Shown: piece by piece, positions 12,701-23,903 of the stretch | Layout: the number at the start of each line of letters is the position of its first letter | How positions within the stretch are numbered: the stretch's first letter is position 1 | Assembly (NCBI GenBank): GCA_018398765.1 | Contig: JAHBMJ010002992.1 | Coordinates: 39,119 to 93,976, forward strand | From: Chromera velia | Taxonomy: Eukaryota; Sar; Chromeraceae | Length of the DNA: 54,858 nt | Direction of reading: 5' to 3' | The notes under the pieces: generated by a model | Databases searched by the model: none | What the model was told of the DNA's origin: nothing | What the model saw: the letters and a program-made list of their open reading frames with translations, nothing else | Made by a program: the position numbers and the translations under genes

Positions 12701-13677
12701 GGGAGTACTCGGGTTCTCTTCTGCAGACCATGCAAACCACTACTTTCAGGTAGGTGTGTGTGTGTGTGTGTGAACGATTTTTGGAAGAAGAAAAAGAAAC
12801 AGAAAGAAAGCGCCTTGAGTTCGTTCAGGATGAAAGGTAAAGTCTCCTATGCCTGTGACTGACGGAATAAGCTGGAAACTGCATTTCCTTCATTTGATAG
12901 AGGCGCAGATTTGATGTTGGTTTTTCAAACAGAGTAGGGCTTCAGAGCGAGAGGGCATTCTTTGCATATGATACGAAAAAGGTCAAGCTTCTAGCTCTCC
13001 TTTTGCCGTGCTGTGGATCATCGCTGCATGCTTGTGACTGTGTACTCTTGCCTGCCTGCCTGTCGGACTGTGTGGTTTCGATCGATCAACAACAGAGAGA
13101 GAGAGAGAGAGTCCCTTGATACCTCAATAGTTCCATTCCTCATTTTTTTGTATCGTTTGTTTCATCCCCCCTCGCTTCCTCCTGCTGCAAACTGCAACTG
13201 CACTTTCTGTTTGGCTGTACGCTTCCACAGATTTATCGGAGTCCGGACACGGGTCTCCGTCTGAGGGTGTGGGACGTTCGGGCCTTCTCCGGGGTCCGTC
13301 TGGGGACTCTGAAGAAATTGGTCCCAGAAGGCATGGTTGCGCGTCTTTTGGACATCGTGCAGTTGAACACAGGGAACCAAGTCAGGTCCCAGCGGCCCCA
13401 GTATGCCGAATTCTGGCTCGGGTGGGGAGAGTCGGCTTCTTTCGAGACGCGTGAGGAGGCGCGCGCGGTGCGAGCGACCAAAGAGCGGAAGGCGAAAGAG
13501 AAAGATTCGCGGTTTGGTGGGCCGAGACGCGCCTCTGATTCGCCAAAGGACTGCGACGCATGTTCTGATTCAAGCAACAAGACTTCCCCAGAGGATTGCG
13601 TACTTCGGATTGACGGCAAGGGCACCGTCGTGAGAGACGAGGCAGCTGCCAAATTCGTTGACCTTGAGGACAATTGA
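6737..13677 (+). CDS. Large unknown protein: leucine-rich N-half, FG/Ser/Pro/Ala-rich linker, globular C-terminus; 8 exons
   Basis: Exons: 6737-6875, 7014-7834, 8256-8711, 9084-9196, 9461-9670, 9976-10081, 10599-12749, 13231-13677. All phases agree, giving about 1480 aa. The start is the first ATG of an acidic N-terminus (EDVLEELRQKLETVF); the stop is TGA at 13675. Residues about 50-320 contain leucine-rich-repeat-like strings (LNLRELRLGNTIFLNQV, KLLRLFQAPRAVACDALL). Exon 7 is low complexity: a charged Lys/Glu stretch, then Pro/Ser/Ala-rich sequence with GIFGES, SLFGPG, GLFGPP, SIFGTS and VFSFGGS (residues ~753-850), then long Ala/Glu/Thr-rich sequence. A more structured region follows (WKLTSNFGAARLV, IYRSPDTGLRLRVWDV, YAEFWLGWGE). 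The FG motifs resemble nucleoporins, but the family is not recognised. The 6876 (gtcggt), 7835 (gtcagc) and 9461 (ccaag) splice sites are the weakest. Two fused genes remain possible, though phase is continuous throughout. Confidence 0.75.
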
Positions 13678-13757
13678 GGTAGAGATGAATGCGCACTTAC
13701 AAAGTTTTGTATCAGGCAGACTGAATGAATGAATGAATGAAGGGGGAAGCGATCGAG

Positions 13758-13792
<35 letters not shown>

Positions 13793-16700
13793 AGTGAGTG
13801 AGTGTAAAGAATGGTGGTGAGAATCCCATTCGAATGAGGTAAGAAAGAACGGGTTCGTGTCTCTCTTCCTCTTTCTCTTTCTCATTTTCTTTTGCCTGAT
13901 ATTCTGGTTTTCTCTCAAACATCCTCTCCCCCGTTATCTGGACAAATTGTCAAAAGAAGAGCAGGAGAGGGGAATGAAGGGAGGAGGGAGTGGGGGAAAG
14001 TGACGAGACGCCGACTGGGTGTTTTTCTTCTCCCTTCTCATTAATTGCAGGGATCTGCCTGCTTTCTTTCCTTCCTTCCTCTTCTCGCAACCAGAACTCT
14101 CCACGCTCCCTGTAGTCAATCTGAACACTGATCTGCTTCTTTCTTTCTGCACATCGGTGAAACCGATTTTTACTTTTTTCTCTCGTTTTCGGCACTTGTT
14201 CCTTCCTCCTTTTTGTCCTCCATAGCTCTTCCTTCTCTCCTCGTATCGCCCGTCTCTCTCTCGTGTGTGGCAGTGAGTATGAATATAAGGGTGGGGGTCT
14301 CAACTGCGTGGGGAAGGGGGGTGGGGGAAAGCTGTTTCGGAAATTAGAAGGGTGGCGATGAGATCTAAAAGAATTGTCGAGACAAACGAAGAATGAGAAA
14401 GTGAAGAAAAGGTACGTCTTGGTCGTGGTGTGGGAAAACGACCTTCGGGACCACCCAGTTGTGGCTGTACGAGAGTGTAATGTATTTAACCAGCTTCGAC
14501 GGAGGGAGACACGCAGAGAATTTGGCAGGGAGACAAAAGGAGGGATGGGAAAGCATTCAATTCAGCAGGGAAAGGGAGACCCCATATTTCCCCCGATTCA
14601 CTCGTTTGCTCTTTTGGCCAGCACAAGGGGAAGGGGTGCGTCTCAATGGACTGTTTGCTCAAAGCAAAAAACAAAGAAAGGAATAAAAGAAGCCACAAAG
14701 GGGCATGAGCCTCGCTGTGTCTGCCTGCCTGCCTGCCTGGCTTTCTGAAGGCGTTGCTGAGATACCGAGAGAGGCTGCATGCCTTTTAGATGGGCACCGG
14801 CCTTTCTTCTCTTATCGATCGTTCAAGTTTGGTAAGGAAGGTACTGCTTGCGTTCGCTGTATCATAATTCACTGAGACCATGGTTGGGCAAACGATCGAG
14901 GCTTTTTTGCTCCTTTCCTCCTAGCTGTTTCATCATTATCTTTTCCTTAATTCCGTCTCTTGGTATCCGTCAACTTGCTTGTCTCTGCTCTCTTTCTCTC
15001 TCTTGGTTGTTGGAATAATTCATGTAGGGAAGGAAACGCGAAAAACAGAAAAATTCAAAGCTGCGGGAGGGAAGCGGACTGATAAGACTTCCAATCTTCA
15101 GGAGGCAAAGATAACCGTCAAAAGACGAAGAGGCGAAGATCGACTGCTCTCTCAACGAGTGCGCAACGCGATTCGTTTTTGCATCTCGTGTCTCTTCTTT
15201 CTCGCAGTGAATAATTCCCTGCATTTTTTTTTTCAATGTTGTTTCGCTTTCCTTCTAGTCAGAAGGATTACTGGCCAGATGAATGGAACAACGGAAGAAA
15301 ACCTCAGGATCCTGACGGGCAAATGGGCAAGACGATTTTGAACCCTTGAGGTCAAGGTGGGGAAGGGAAGGGAAGGGAAGGGGAAAGGCGGGAAGTGATT
15401 GAGTCATTGCCGAGAGAAAAAAAAAAAAACAGAAGGGCGATCAGAAGTACACCTACCTGCAAGGAGAGAAAGTGGGAACATTGCAGGAAAAGAGAGGAGA
15501 GCAGCTGAATTCAAGAGGAAAATCCTTCATACGATCTACCCTTCCTGTGTTGTACGTATCCACCCCCCTCCCTCCCTATCGTTTCCTTCTCTTCTTTTGC
15601 TCCCTTCTTCATGGTAGCCGACGTGTGACACACTGTCATCGTGAAAGAATCGAATGCAGGGCCCAAAATCCTCATGCAAGTGCCCATCCATCCATCCTTT
15701 CTTTCTTTCTCTCTTTCTTTCTTCCTTTCTTTGTCTCTTTTTACCAGTTCTTTTTTCGTTGACTTGAGACACAGAATTTGAGTTGACTCACGACGGAAAA
15801 GAAAGGGGGGGGGAGCCGCACTTTGTCTTTTGATTTTTGATGCACTGCACTTTCCTCCAGAGAAGGTTTTTCCATTCCATTTCGTTTTTTCCTTTCTCTT
15901 CTCCAAATAATTCCTGAAGGTCCTTGCAGACTGCTGCTGTGGTGCGTTGTGCCTGATTTCTGATGTCCCAATAATTCGTCCATACTTCCACTTCACCATG
16001 CATCTCGTGCATCTTTGGACCAGGTGAAGAAGGATCAGAGCATGTTTTGAATGAAAACATTGACAAAGAAGAATAGTCTTTTTATCACTTCTGGCTGACT
16101 GCCTGAGCGATTGATCGACTGATCAATCAGCCGACAAGTCCTGTTTCTTCCGAAAATCCATGTCTCCTTCCGCCCTCTCGCACGTCCTTTCTCAGTCACG
16201 AAACAGCGAGAAAGGAAATGAAGCAAGGGACAGACAAGGGAAAAAAAAGAGAATGAAATACTGCGGAAAGGGTCCCGCACGGTGAAAGACAAAAAAAGAG
16301 CCGACAGACAGATAGACAAACAAACAGATAGACAGAAAATAGACTGCAAAAAAAAACGAATCGATCCAGGAATCGGCTGACGGATCCTTCTTTCTACATA
16401 GAGGGCTTGGACTTTCTTAGAGGTCCTTGCATGTTTCCTTCCCCTGTTTAATTTTTGGATTGATCGATCGGTTGGACGATAGAGTGATCAAGCAATGATC
16501 ACATTTGCACGGTAAGAAAAGCAAGGGAAGGTAAGGAGGAGAGACTTCCCCCTTTCTCCCTCTGTTGTTCGCTTTCCTTCCTCTCCGGTTCCCTCTTAAT
16601 TGTTTCATTGGTCTGTCAATTCACTCCCCTCGCTCGATCACCGGCCGAGCGTGCCTCTTTCTTATTCTTCTCAAGTCTCTTCTTCTCCCTTCCCAGGAAA

Positions 16701-17700
16701 TTGTCCCACTCCTAGTCCCACTCCAGGAAGTGAGTCTTCGGGAGCTTTTAGGCAGTCCAGCAGACAGTTTTCAGCAACGCTGGTGGTGTTGATCAAGTAC
16801 AGAATTTTATGCTTTTTATGCTCTTGATTATGCTTTCAAAGTCAAATTATATTTCTGCTTATATACATTGAAGTGATGCTAAAAGTGGCGCACTTATATT
16901 TAGATTTGTATGTTTGTACTTCTATACCAAGTTTTGTCTCTTTACATAGATTTATATTTTTAAGTGTTCGCATTATACTCTTAGGATTTTATAAGAGTAG
17001 AGTCTCTTTAAAACTGCATTTATAAAAACTATAACCGTTGTCTCTGAACATCATCAGAACATATCAGAACATGTTTTTTACTGTTTTAAAATGATTGAAT
17101 TTCTAGCTGAATTTAAGCTTCAATCTAGGCTTCAATGTGCTGAAACGTTTTCTTATGTAGAAATTTAAAAATAAAAAACGATTCAACGAATACTAATAAA
17201 GATTTAAAAGTTAAGATTAGGATTAGGATTAGGACTTATGTTCCGGGTTTCAATCCATGGTTTGTCCCGAGATTGAAGTTTGATTTTAATTTAGGTTATA
17301 CAGTTTTTAATACTAGACTGTTTGAATTATTTAAGATATATATAAAGAGACTAAAGTCACTAAACTCACTAAATATTATCATGCTGACTGTGCTGGCGGT
17401 GAACATCCACTCGGCAAATTTAATATGTAAAGTCATCCATCGAAAAGAAAATAAATTATTCATATCTGACATTCCCTGTATATATGACAACCAAAAGTGA
17501 TTGTTTTCAAAGTGTAAAACTCTGTCGCTTGTCTTATAGTTTGTACGTGTTAAACGTTGTGTTTGCCTTGGTGTTTGCAAAAGCGTCAAAGTTGGGGTGG
17601 ATTGTCCGTTTTCTTTTTTCCCTCGCCAAAAGATATTTAGGTGAATAAAAAAGAGAATCCGTGGTACAAGGTTGCACTTAACAGGTCTTGCTTGTCAAGT
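13678..17700. other. Long region without a convincing gene
   Basis: A GA run lies at about 13763-13788, with several TTTC/TTCC tracts. A small plus-strand open frame at 14979-15341 (120 codons; basic middle, ends ILTGKWARRF) has no homology I can see and a TTG-type start, so it is not called. At about 16697-16731 a short in-frame block is bounded by CCCAG and GTGAGT, like an isolated mini-exon. About 16790-17600 is AT-rich and includes three GGATTA/GATTAG units near 17215. No RNA gene is visible. Confidence 0.5.
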
Positions 17701-18135
17701 GATTACTGTGAGCTGAAAGATCAGCCCCGCTTGATAAGATAAACAAAGGCGGATCCCAATTCAGCACAGCATGTCCAACAGTTCAACGTTCTCCATGTCC
17801 ATCCAGAGATGACCATATGCATACAGGAAAGTGAAAATCTGATCGCTCCACGAAGAAAGTCCAAACGGCCACCACTGATGACCAAAGACCAAAGCTCCCT
17901 CCACCCGACTCCTCTTTGCCCCCTGCCCGCATTGTCTGGATGCCTCGACAGCCGTTGGTTCCTCCCTTCGCTTTCCTTCGTGATTGCGTCTCCCGGCTCA
18001 GATCCATCGATGCTCGTAGGTCTACATGGTCCCGTTAAGCGGGTGAATTGGCGCCTCTGCAATCCATCATACTCGAAAGAAGGAGTGAGGGACAGGGCAA
18101 GAACTCATCTCTCCGGCCCACGTTCGCTCATTGTG

Positions 18136-18173
<38 letters not shown>

Positions 18174-18937
18174 CGTGCGTCCACACCTAAGTGTAGAGGT
18201 GAAATAAGTCTCTGCTACACATGTTCTGCGATGTTGGTGCAAAAAAAAGGCTCAGGCAAGCTTTGTGTGTTCTTGTACCCCTAGTGTTGTGATTGTCTCG
18301 AGCATGGCTGCAAACGCGATCGAACTCTTTTGCTACAGTGTGGAGACGGAGAAGGCGAAGAACGCAGGGACCTCGATCGCTTTCTATTCGAAAGACCTTC
18401 CTTACTGAGTGAATGAAGGTAAGAAGGATAAAGAGGAACGCAAGGAAAAACAAGGGGAAAAGCCGTGACTGCGCCACTTGCGCATCCTCTCCTATTCTCC
18501 TCTCTTGAGTCATTCGCTAGATTGCCCGATCCATCCATCCATCCATTCATCCATCCATCCATCCATCCATTCATCCATCCATCCATTCATCCATCCATCC
18601 ATCCATTCATCCATCCATCCATCCATCCATCCACCCATCCACCCATCCACCCATCCATCGATAAGCTGGCATGCATGGCACCAGTCGATGGTGGAAGGAT
18701 GGATCACTGAAGCAATCAAGAAGTCGACGCTCCTCCTTCTTCCTTCATTCATTCATACATTCCTTCTTTCCTTCCCTCCTTCCTTCCCGTCTTCCTTCTT
18801 TTCTTCGAATTTCTGAGCCACGCCGTCCTCTTGTTTCTCTGCCTTTCTGTGTGCCTGTTTTTCAGTGGTTCTCCATATCTTTCACGATTCTTTCATTCAA
18901 TTTTCCTACTCTACTCGAGAAACACGTTCGTTTTTTT
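17701..18937. other. Repeat-rich intergenic stretch
   Basis: Contains open frames on both strands at 17721-18207 with ordinary composition but no recognisable family and no clear splice partners. A (GT)n run follows at about 18134-18180, and then (CATC)n. It lies downstream (3') of the SHIPPO gene; a further terminal exon of that gene could sit here if the C-terminal reading at 18938 is wrong. Confidence 0.4.
18526..18660. repeat. (CATC)n microsatellite with CATT variants
   Basis: About 33 tetranucleotide units of CATC, interrupted at intervals by CATT and ending in CACCCATC units. It translates as a (HPSI)n-like polypeptide on the plus strand and (WMDG)n on the minus strand; neither is real coding sequence. 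Confidence 0.95.
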
Positions 18938-21127
18938 TCAATTCTGTATCCGTGCATCGAAACTTGTATGTGCGTACAGACCTGTCCTGTAGACCTGGTT
19001 GTACTTGGTCCCCCTGGTGACCCGCGAGATGTCGTTGTTGGTGTACGTCGCCGGACCTGGCTTGTATGAGTGGAGCTTGACCGTGCGGGAGAAGAAGTCC
19101 GCACTGCAGGCAGGCAGGCGCGTATTCTGATTGTGAAAAATGGGTGAATAAGCACTCCCCGTTTTGTCGTTGGAGAAGACCATCAAGAAGAATAGATGGG
19201 TTCCTTTTGGTCCGGAAAAACGTATTGATTCGCTTGATCTAGCCTTGTGCCCTGATGTTCCAGTTTGGGAACTAAAAAGCAAAAGAGGCGCTTTTAATGC
19301 AGTCATAGGTGATTATGAGATGCGTATCAGCTCGAAAGATCTCACTGAGGCAGGCCCTGCACGCGGTGACTTGACTGCCAAATTCCCTGCATGAGAGAAT
19401 CTTTCATTAGTACACCAAAAGATTGACTCACGATTTCTCCGTGGGAATCTTCCAGCTTGGACAGCGCTCTTCAGTCTGATCACTGATCAGGCCTGTAGGG
19501 GGCTTCGGCTGGTATTTTCCGGGCCTGCAGAATGTCATTTATTCAAGAATTCATTCGTTGATACAAACAAAGCCGCAGATGAATGAAGGAATAAGTGAGC
19601 GAGCGAGCGAGCAAAAGAATGCCAATAAATGGGTCACAAAATCATCAAAGGTTTTTCTTGCGATGTCCCTTCGCATTCCATCGGGCAATTGATGTCACCC
19701 CTTTGCTCTTTTTTCTGCACTCTGGACCGTACACGTATACCGGAAGAACCATGCGAAGACTACCTTCCGAATCCGTGAGTGCGCTCCTCTCATCTTTGCT
19801 TTTCGACCCCCCCCTCTGTGTGTGTGTATATACATTTATATATATATGTGCGTGTGTGCAGCAGGACAAGAGCCAGAATACACCGATGCATGTAAGTGCA
19901 TGAATGAATGAGAGAGAGACCCTCCCTGCAAACGGACCCCGGAATGTCATTGGGGTACGAGAGGGCCCTCCCCTTGTACTTTCCAGTTCCGTTCGTTCTC
20001 AGAATGATGTGGGGACAGCCCACGTGGGGCCACTGTTTGTTGATGTTCTTGTAGTGATTGGGGGCAGGTGTGCTCTTGGACCTGTGCGCCGAATTCTCTA
20101 CGTAGGTTTTCTTCGCTCCTTTCGAGCAGGGTCCTCCCAGTGTTCGGTCAAAGACCAGGCCTGCGACACACGATACGTGAATGACAGAGATGTCGATTGA
20201 AGGTTTGTTGGACATAAACTTTGCTCGCCAAAGCCCTGCGCTGGCCAACCAATTCCGCAAAGCACGGAAGAAAGAAGGCGGCCAGGCAGATAAGAAAGAA
20301 AAAAGGAAAAGAAGAAAAAAAGAAAGAAAGAAAGGAAGATGGAAAGAAAGGAAGGAAGAGACTGCAAGTCAGAACATAGAAAACAAGACGAGAAGAAAGG
20401 ATCGAGAGGAGGCAACAAATGTGAATATGTAACAAGGAAAGAAAGCCTTTACACACGAGGGAGGGACTTTGCTTTGTTTCATCTACCCTAGGCAGCAAAG
20501 ACACAGACAGAGACGGAACACACAGACGAGATAAACCGTCACAGAAGAAACAGGATTGTAAAGGTTCTCCCTACCCGCAGCAAGTTGAGGTTTGAAAGCC
20601 CCAGGTCCGGGAACGCCGTTGGGCTTTCCAGCTCTGCAACCAGAAAGATTGAGAAGAGACAAACAGAAAAAAGGGATAAAACAGACGCCAGGCAGACAAC
20701 GACAAACTTACACCATCCCCTTCAAAAATGAACATAGCTGAAGAAAGAGCTGACCAACTGATCGACAAAAAATCCATCGTGTAATGCCGGATCCACCCTT
20801 GTGCGTTCTCCCCCCCCCCCCCNNNNNNNNNNNNNNNNNNNNNNNNNNNNNNNNNNNNNNNNNNNNNNNNNNNNNNNNNNNNNNNNNNNNNNNNNNNNNN
20901 NNNNNNNNNNNNNNNNNNNNNNNCCCACACACACGCGCGCAAAATCCCTCACCCACCCACTCACGTTCTATGACTCTTGCCGAAGGAAGGGCCTGGTTTC
21001 TTTTCTGCAGTCCCCCACTGCACTTGCACAGACAGAAACGTGAGGGAAGACGGAACACACATGTGCACAAACGCACAAAAAGAGCAAAGGCCGGAAGAGA
21101 CACGGAGTGCCATGCAGATGTGATCAC

Positions 21128-21194
<67 letters not shown>

Positions 21195-22005
21195 GTGTGT
21201 ACGTGTGTGCGTGTGTGTGTAGAGAAAGAAAGACTGATAGGCAGAAAACGTCGTCCCGTTCCTTTTCGACGTATAAATTGTCCGCGACGAATGCATTTCG
21301 TCTCCCCAAATATATCAGCTTCTTTTAATCTCTTAGACAGTATAAGTTTGAGAGAGCTGTCTGTCAGCGTTGATGAATCGACCTACTGACCAGCGTGTGC
21401 TTGATGTAGGTACCCGGACCTGGTGTCCATGCGGCCTTCTTCTGGAGCTGGCTGATTCTGTCCTTCTTCTTCTCCTTCGGGAACACCGCCTCCTGGTATC
21501 TGATGGGAACCCCGTGGTAGGGGACCCTGTACTCCTCTATGCCGAAACTCGCTGCATCAGGCGGGTAAGTTGCAGTAGTGAGTGATTCATGCATCAAGGA
21601 AGGAAGGCAGGCGGATTAGGGGAAGACATGGGGATAGCAACGTCAGGAACATATGTGTATGCTCGGTTACGTTCTCTCGAAAGTTGGTTGTTGCAGTGGA
21701 TATGGAAAAGACCTATATTCGTAAATGCGGAAACATATCTTGTCTCAACACAGAAAGTCTACACAGCACAGACGGGGCGAAGAACGATGCAAGCAGACCA
21801 AAGTTGGGCAGGGACCCAGTCCGAGCGCAGCAGCAATCTGAAGAAGAGAGGGCGGAGCGACGCATGCAGGGCAACCAAAGCGAAACTGCATTGCACCACC
21901 CATCAAAAGACCAGCGAGAGAGACAAGGAGTCTTACATGCATGCTCACACACGCACACTCCCCACCGAGAGAGACAGACAGACACACAGACAGACAGACA
22001 GACAG

Positions 22006-22037
<32 letters not shown>

Positions 22038-23245
22038 GGAGGAAGAGAGAGAGGTTGAGGTAAAATCAGGGGACTGAAGAGGCAAGGAGAGAACGCTAAA
22101 GGGGCAGACAGATATACAGAAAGCGGAGCAGGAGCAGTAACAAGAACAAAGATCAGATGAGGTGAAAGCAAACTGGCGCCCCTCCCTCACTTTCTCTCTG
22201 CGGGTACAAGTGGGGTGGAGAATCTGCATGAGTATGAGTGTCAGCTGGAGCTGCTGGACTGACGTGCATCGTCTGCCATGTTTGTTTTTTGGGTGGATTC
22301 CTTGAAGGATTTTTCCGAAAAGAATCTGCTTGTTAGATGAGCACACGACGAGACACAAGTCTTTCCCTAAAGACAATCAGTCGATCAGGAAACGAGCGAC
22401 TGCCTGGCTTCGGTGATAGAAACCTGTCTTTCCTCCCTCTTCTTGATCAGTTGGGGGGGCAGGTGAGAAGACAGAAGCTCGCGACTTGGTTCTCTCGAGA
22501 GGGCACTCAATCAATTCATGCACCGAAGATAGACGGATCAGCTTAGCTCATCACTCATGCCGATCAAAACGCTCTGACCGTACGCGAGTCGATCACTCAC
22601 TCACTCTTTTACTGCATCCCTATGGGCTGCACTTGTCCACACATCAATTGCGGAGCTGTTTCGTTCCTTCTTCGATCATGATTGTTCTGCTCTCCGAATT
22701 AATTAGTAGTATGATTCAGTTTGCATCATGCATCATTGCATGCATTAATTGCGGTTCGATCATTTAATGAAAAAAATAGAAAATTAAATACAACCACATA
22801 CAGAGGCAAAACATGACCGATACGCAGATTTGATTGCATGCATGTCAGATCGATCCGACGACCGATGATTGCATGATCGGCCGGATAAGAAGGAAATGGA
22901 CCTCGACAAGCATCTAGAGGTAAAGACGGTGTATGGATGCACCGCTAAATTGCCCTGCATGTGATCCGGAAGAAGTCACGCAATCATCTCTTCTTTGGTT
23001 TGCACAACGTTCATCTCATGACAATGAGTTGCTGTCCCTGCCATTGATTTGTATATACCGTATCGGTCTTTTCGAACCTCTCCGTGTGTTTGTCGCTCCT
23101 GGGATCTCTTTGGCCTGAGAACGACAGAATCCCCTCGACCTGTACAGGCACACGGTCAAGCTCCTGTACAGAGGAGGAGAAAGGAGAGAGGAGAAGCTGG
23201 GCCAAACAAGAAAGCTCATTACTCACCTTGTGCAGGAGGATACAT
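18938..23245 (-). CDS. SHIPPO/ODF3-type PGP-repeat flagellar protein, 8 exons
   Basis: Proposed minus-strand exons: 23245-23227, 23139-23059, 21551-21391, 20737-20712, 20633-20575, 20160-19938, 19524-19432, 19103-18938. Phases agree at every join, giving about 275 aa. Five SHIPPO-type motifs are present: TPGPGTY (76-82), VPGPGAF (103-109), TPAPNHY (146-152), IPGPGKY (188-194, created across an intron) and KPGPATY (235-241). Proteins with these sperm-tail PG-rich repeats are axoneme-associated, many of them microtubule inner proteins, so this gene implies a flagellated stage. The strongest exons are 3 and 5-8. The 26-nt exon 4 is supported only by phase and a GT|GTAAGT donor. The 19-nt first exon and its ATG are tentative. 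The run of N at 20823-20923 falls in intron 3 and could hide an exon. The last exon is read through a possible donor at 18956 to a TGA. Confidence 0.75.
20823..20923. other. Assembly gap (N run) flanked by poly-C
   Basis: 101 N, preceded by a run of 14 C and followed by CCC and a CA repeat. It lies within an intron of the SHIPPO gene, so gap length and hidden exons are unknown. Confidence 0.98.
21132..21222. repeat. (TC)n-(TG)n compound microsatellite
   Basis: TC run to about 21160, then TG with CG/TA interruptions to about 21220. Intronic to the SHIPPO gene on the opposite strand, where it reads as (AC)n-(AG)n. Confidence 0.9.
21961..22040. repeat. (ACAG)n-(AC)n microsatellite
   Basis: GACA/CACA tetranucleotide units grade into a pure AC run of about 30 bp. 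It lies in SHIPPO intron 2. Confidence 0.85.
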
Positions 23246-23903
23246 ATTGGAGGATCACCGAAGAAGTGTACACTGACAAAGAATGCCGGTCAGTCAGCGA
23301 ATCTGATCGAATGTACATGGGCACCTGCACATGATAACGACTTAGAGGGAGCGGGCCAGGCGCTCATGCACTCTCCAGAATCGCGCGCAGATCCACAGAT
23401 GAGAACCCACCCAGAGTTCGTGCGTGCATGAGGCTGCGTCAAGTTGTGTCTGCATACATGTGTTTGCGCTACAGGCGATGCGAGCGACTGCGTTGAGAGT
23501 CTAATGGGCTACAATAGTATATGAGTGAGGAGAAGAGGGTTGATAGGGTAGGAGAGGAAGAATTCCGACAAACGTAGGTGGACTGGGGCATAACAAAGTT
23601 TTGGTGAGCGACTGCCTATATATATTTCATTCATATATACGCGTGTGTTCGTTTGTGTGTGTCTGTATGTGTATGTGTGTGTGTGTGTACCTACCTGCGT
23701 GTGCGTACGTGCGCGTGTGTGTGCATGGGAGAGGGGGAGGGGCGGGGTGCGTGCGTGCGTGCGTGCGTGTGTGTGTGTGTGTGTATGCTCTGCGGCAGTG
23801 TGACAGAGGGAGGTACAATTTACTTTTCGGACGCGTATCCTTCCCTTCTTTGTCAGTGTATGCTTGCGCATAGAATCTCTCCTTGACGTGCACGTGCCTG
23901 CAG
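23246..23903. promoter_or_regulatory. Divergent region between the SHIPPO and channel genes
   Basis: Between the tentative SHIPPO start (minus) and the first recognised channel exon (plus). About 23640-23790 is (TG)n/(CG TG)n-rich. The plus-strand gene must have its start exon here or further left, because the exon at 23904 has no in-frame ATG and begins at a CTGCAG acceptor. One candidate is an ATG at 23477 followed by six codons and a gtctaa donor that would join in phase 0, but it is too short to trust. Confidence 0.35.

Noticed and set aside
17210-17235. Telomere-like GGATTA/GATTAG units
   Set aside because: Only about three imperfect units inside AT-rich DNA; too short for a telomere or interstitial telomeric array.
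19140-19400. Minus-strand open stretch between the last two SHIPPO exons
   Set aside because: Exon 7 ends in phase 2 and joins exactly to the CTGCAG acceptor at 19104; including this stretch breaks phase and adds no PGP motif.
19725-19785. Plus-strand exon with GPYTYTGRTMRR, resembling a SHIPPO motif
   Set aside because: It lies in the intron of a minus-strand SHIPPO gene whose exons join across it in phase to form IPGPGKY; the resemblance is coincidental or antisense.
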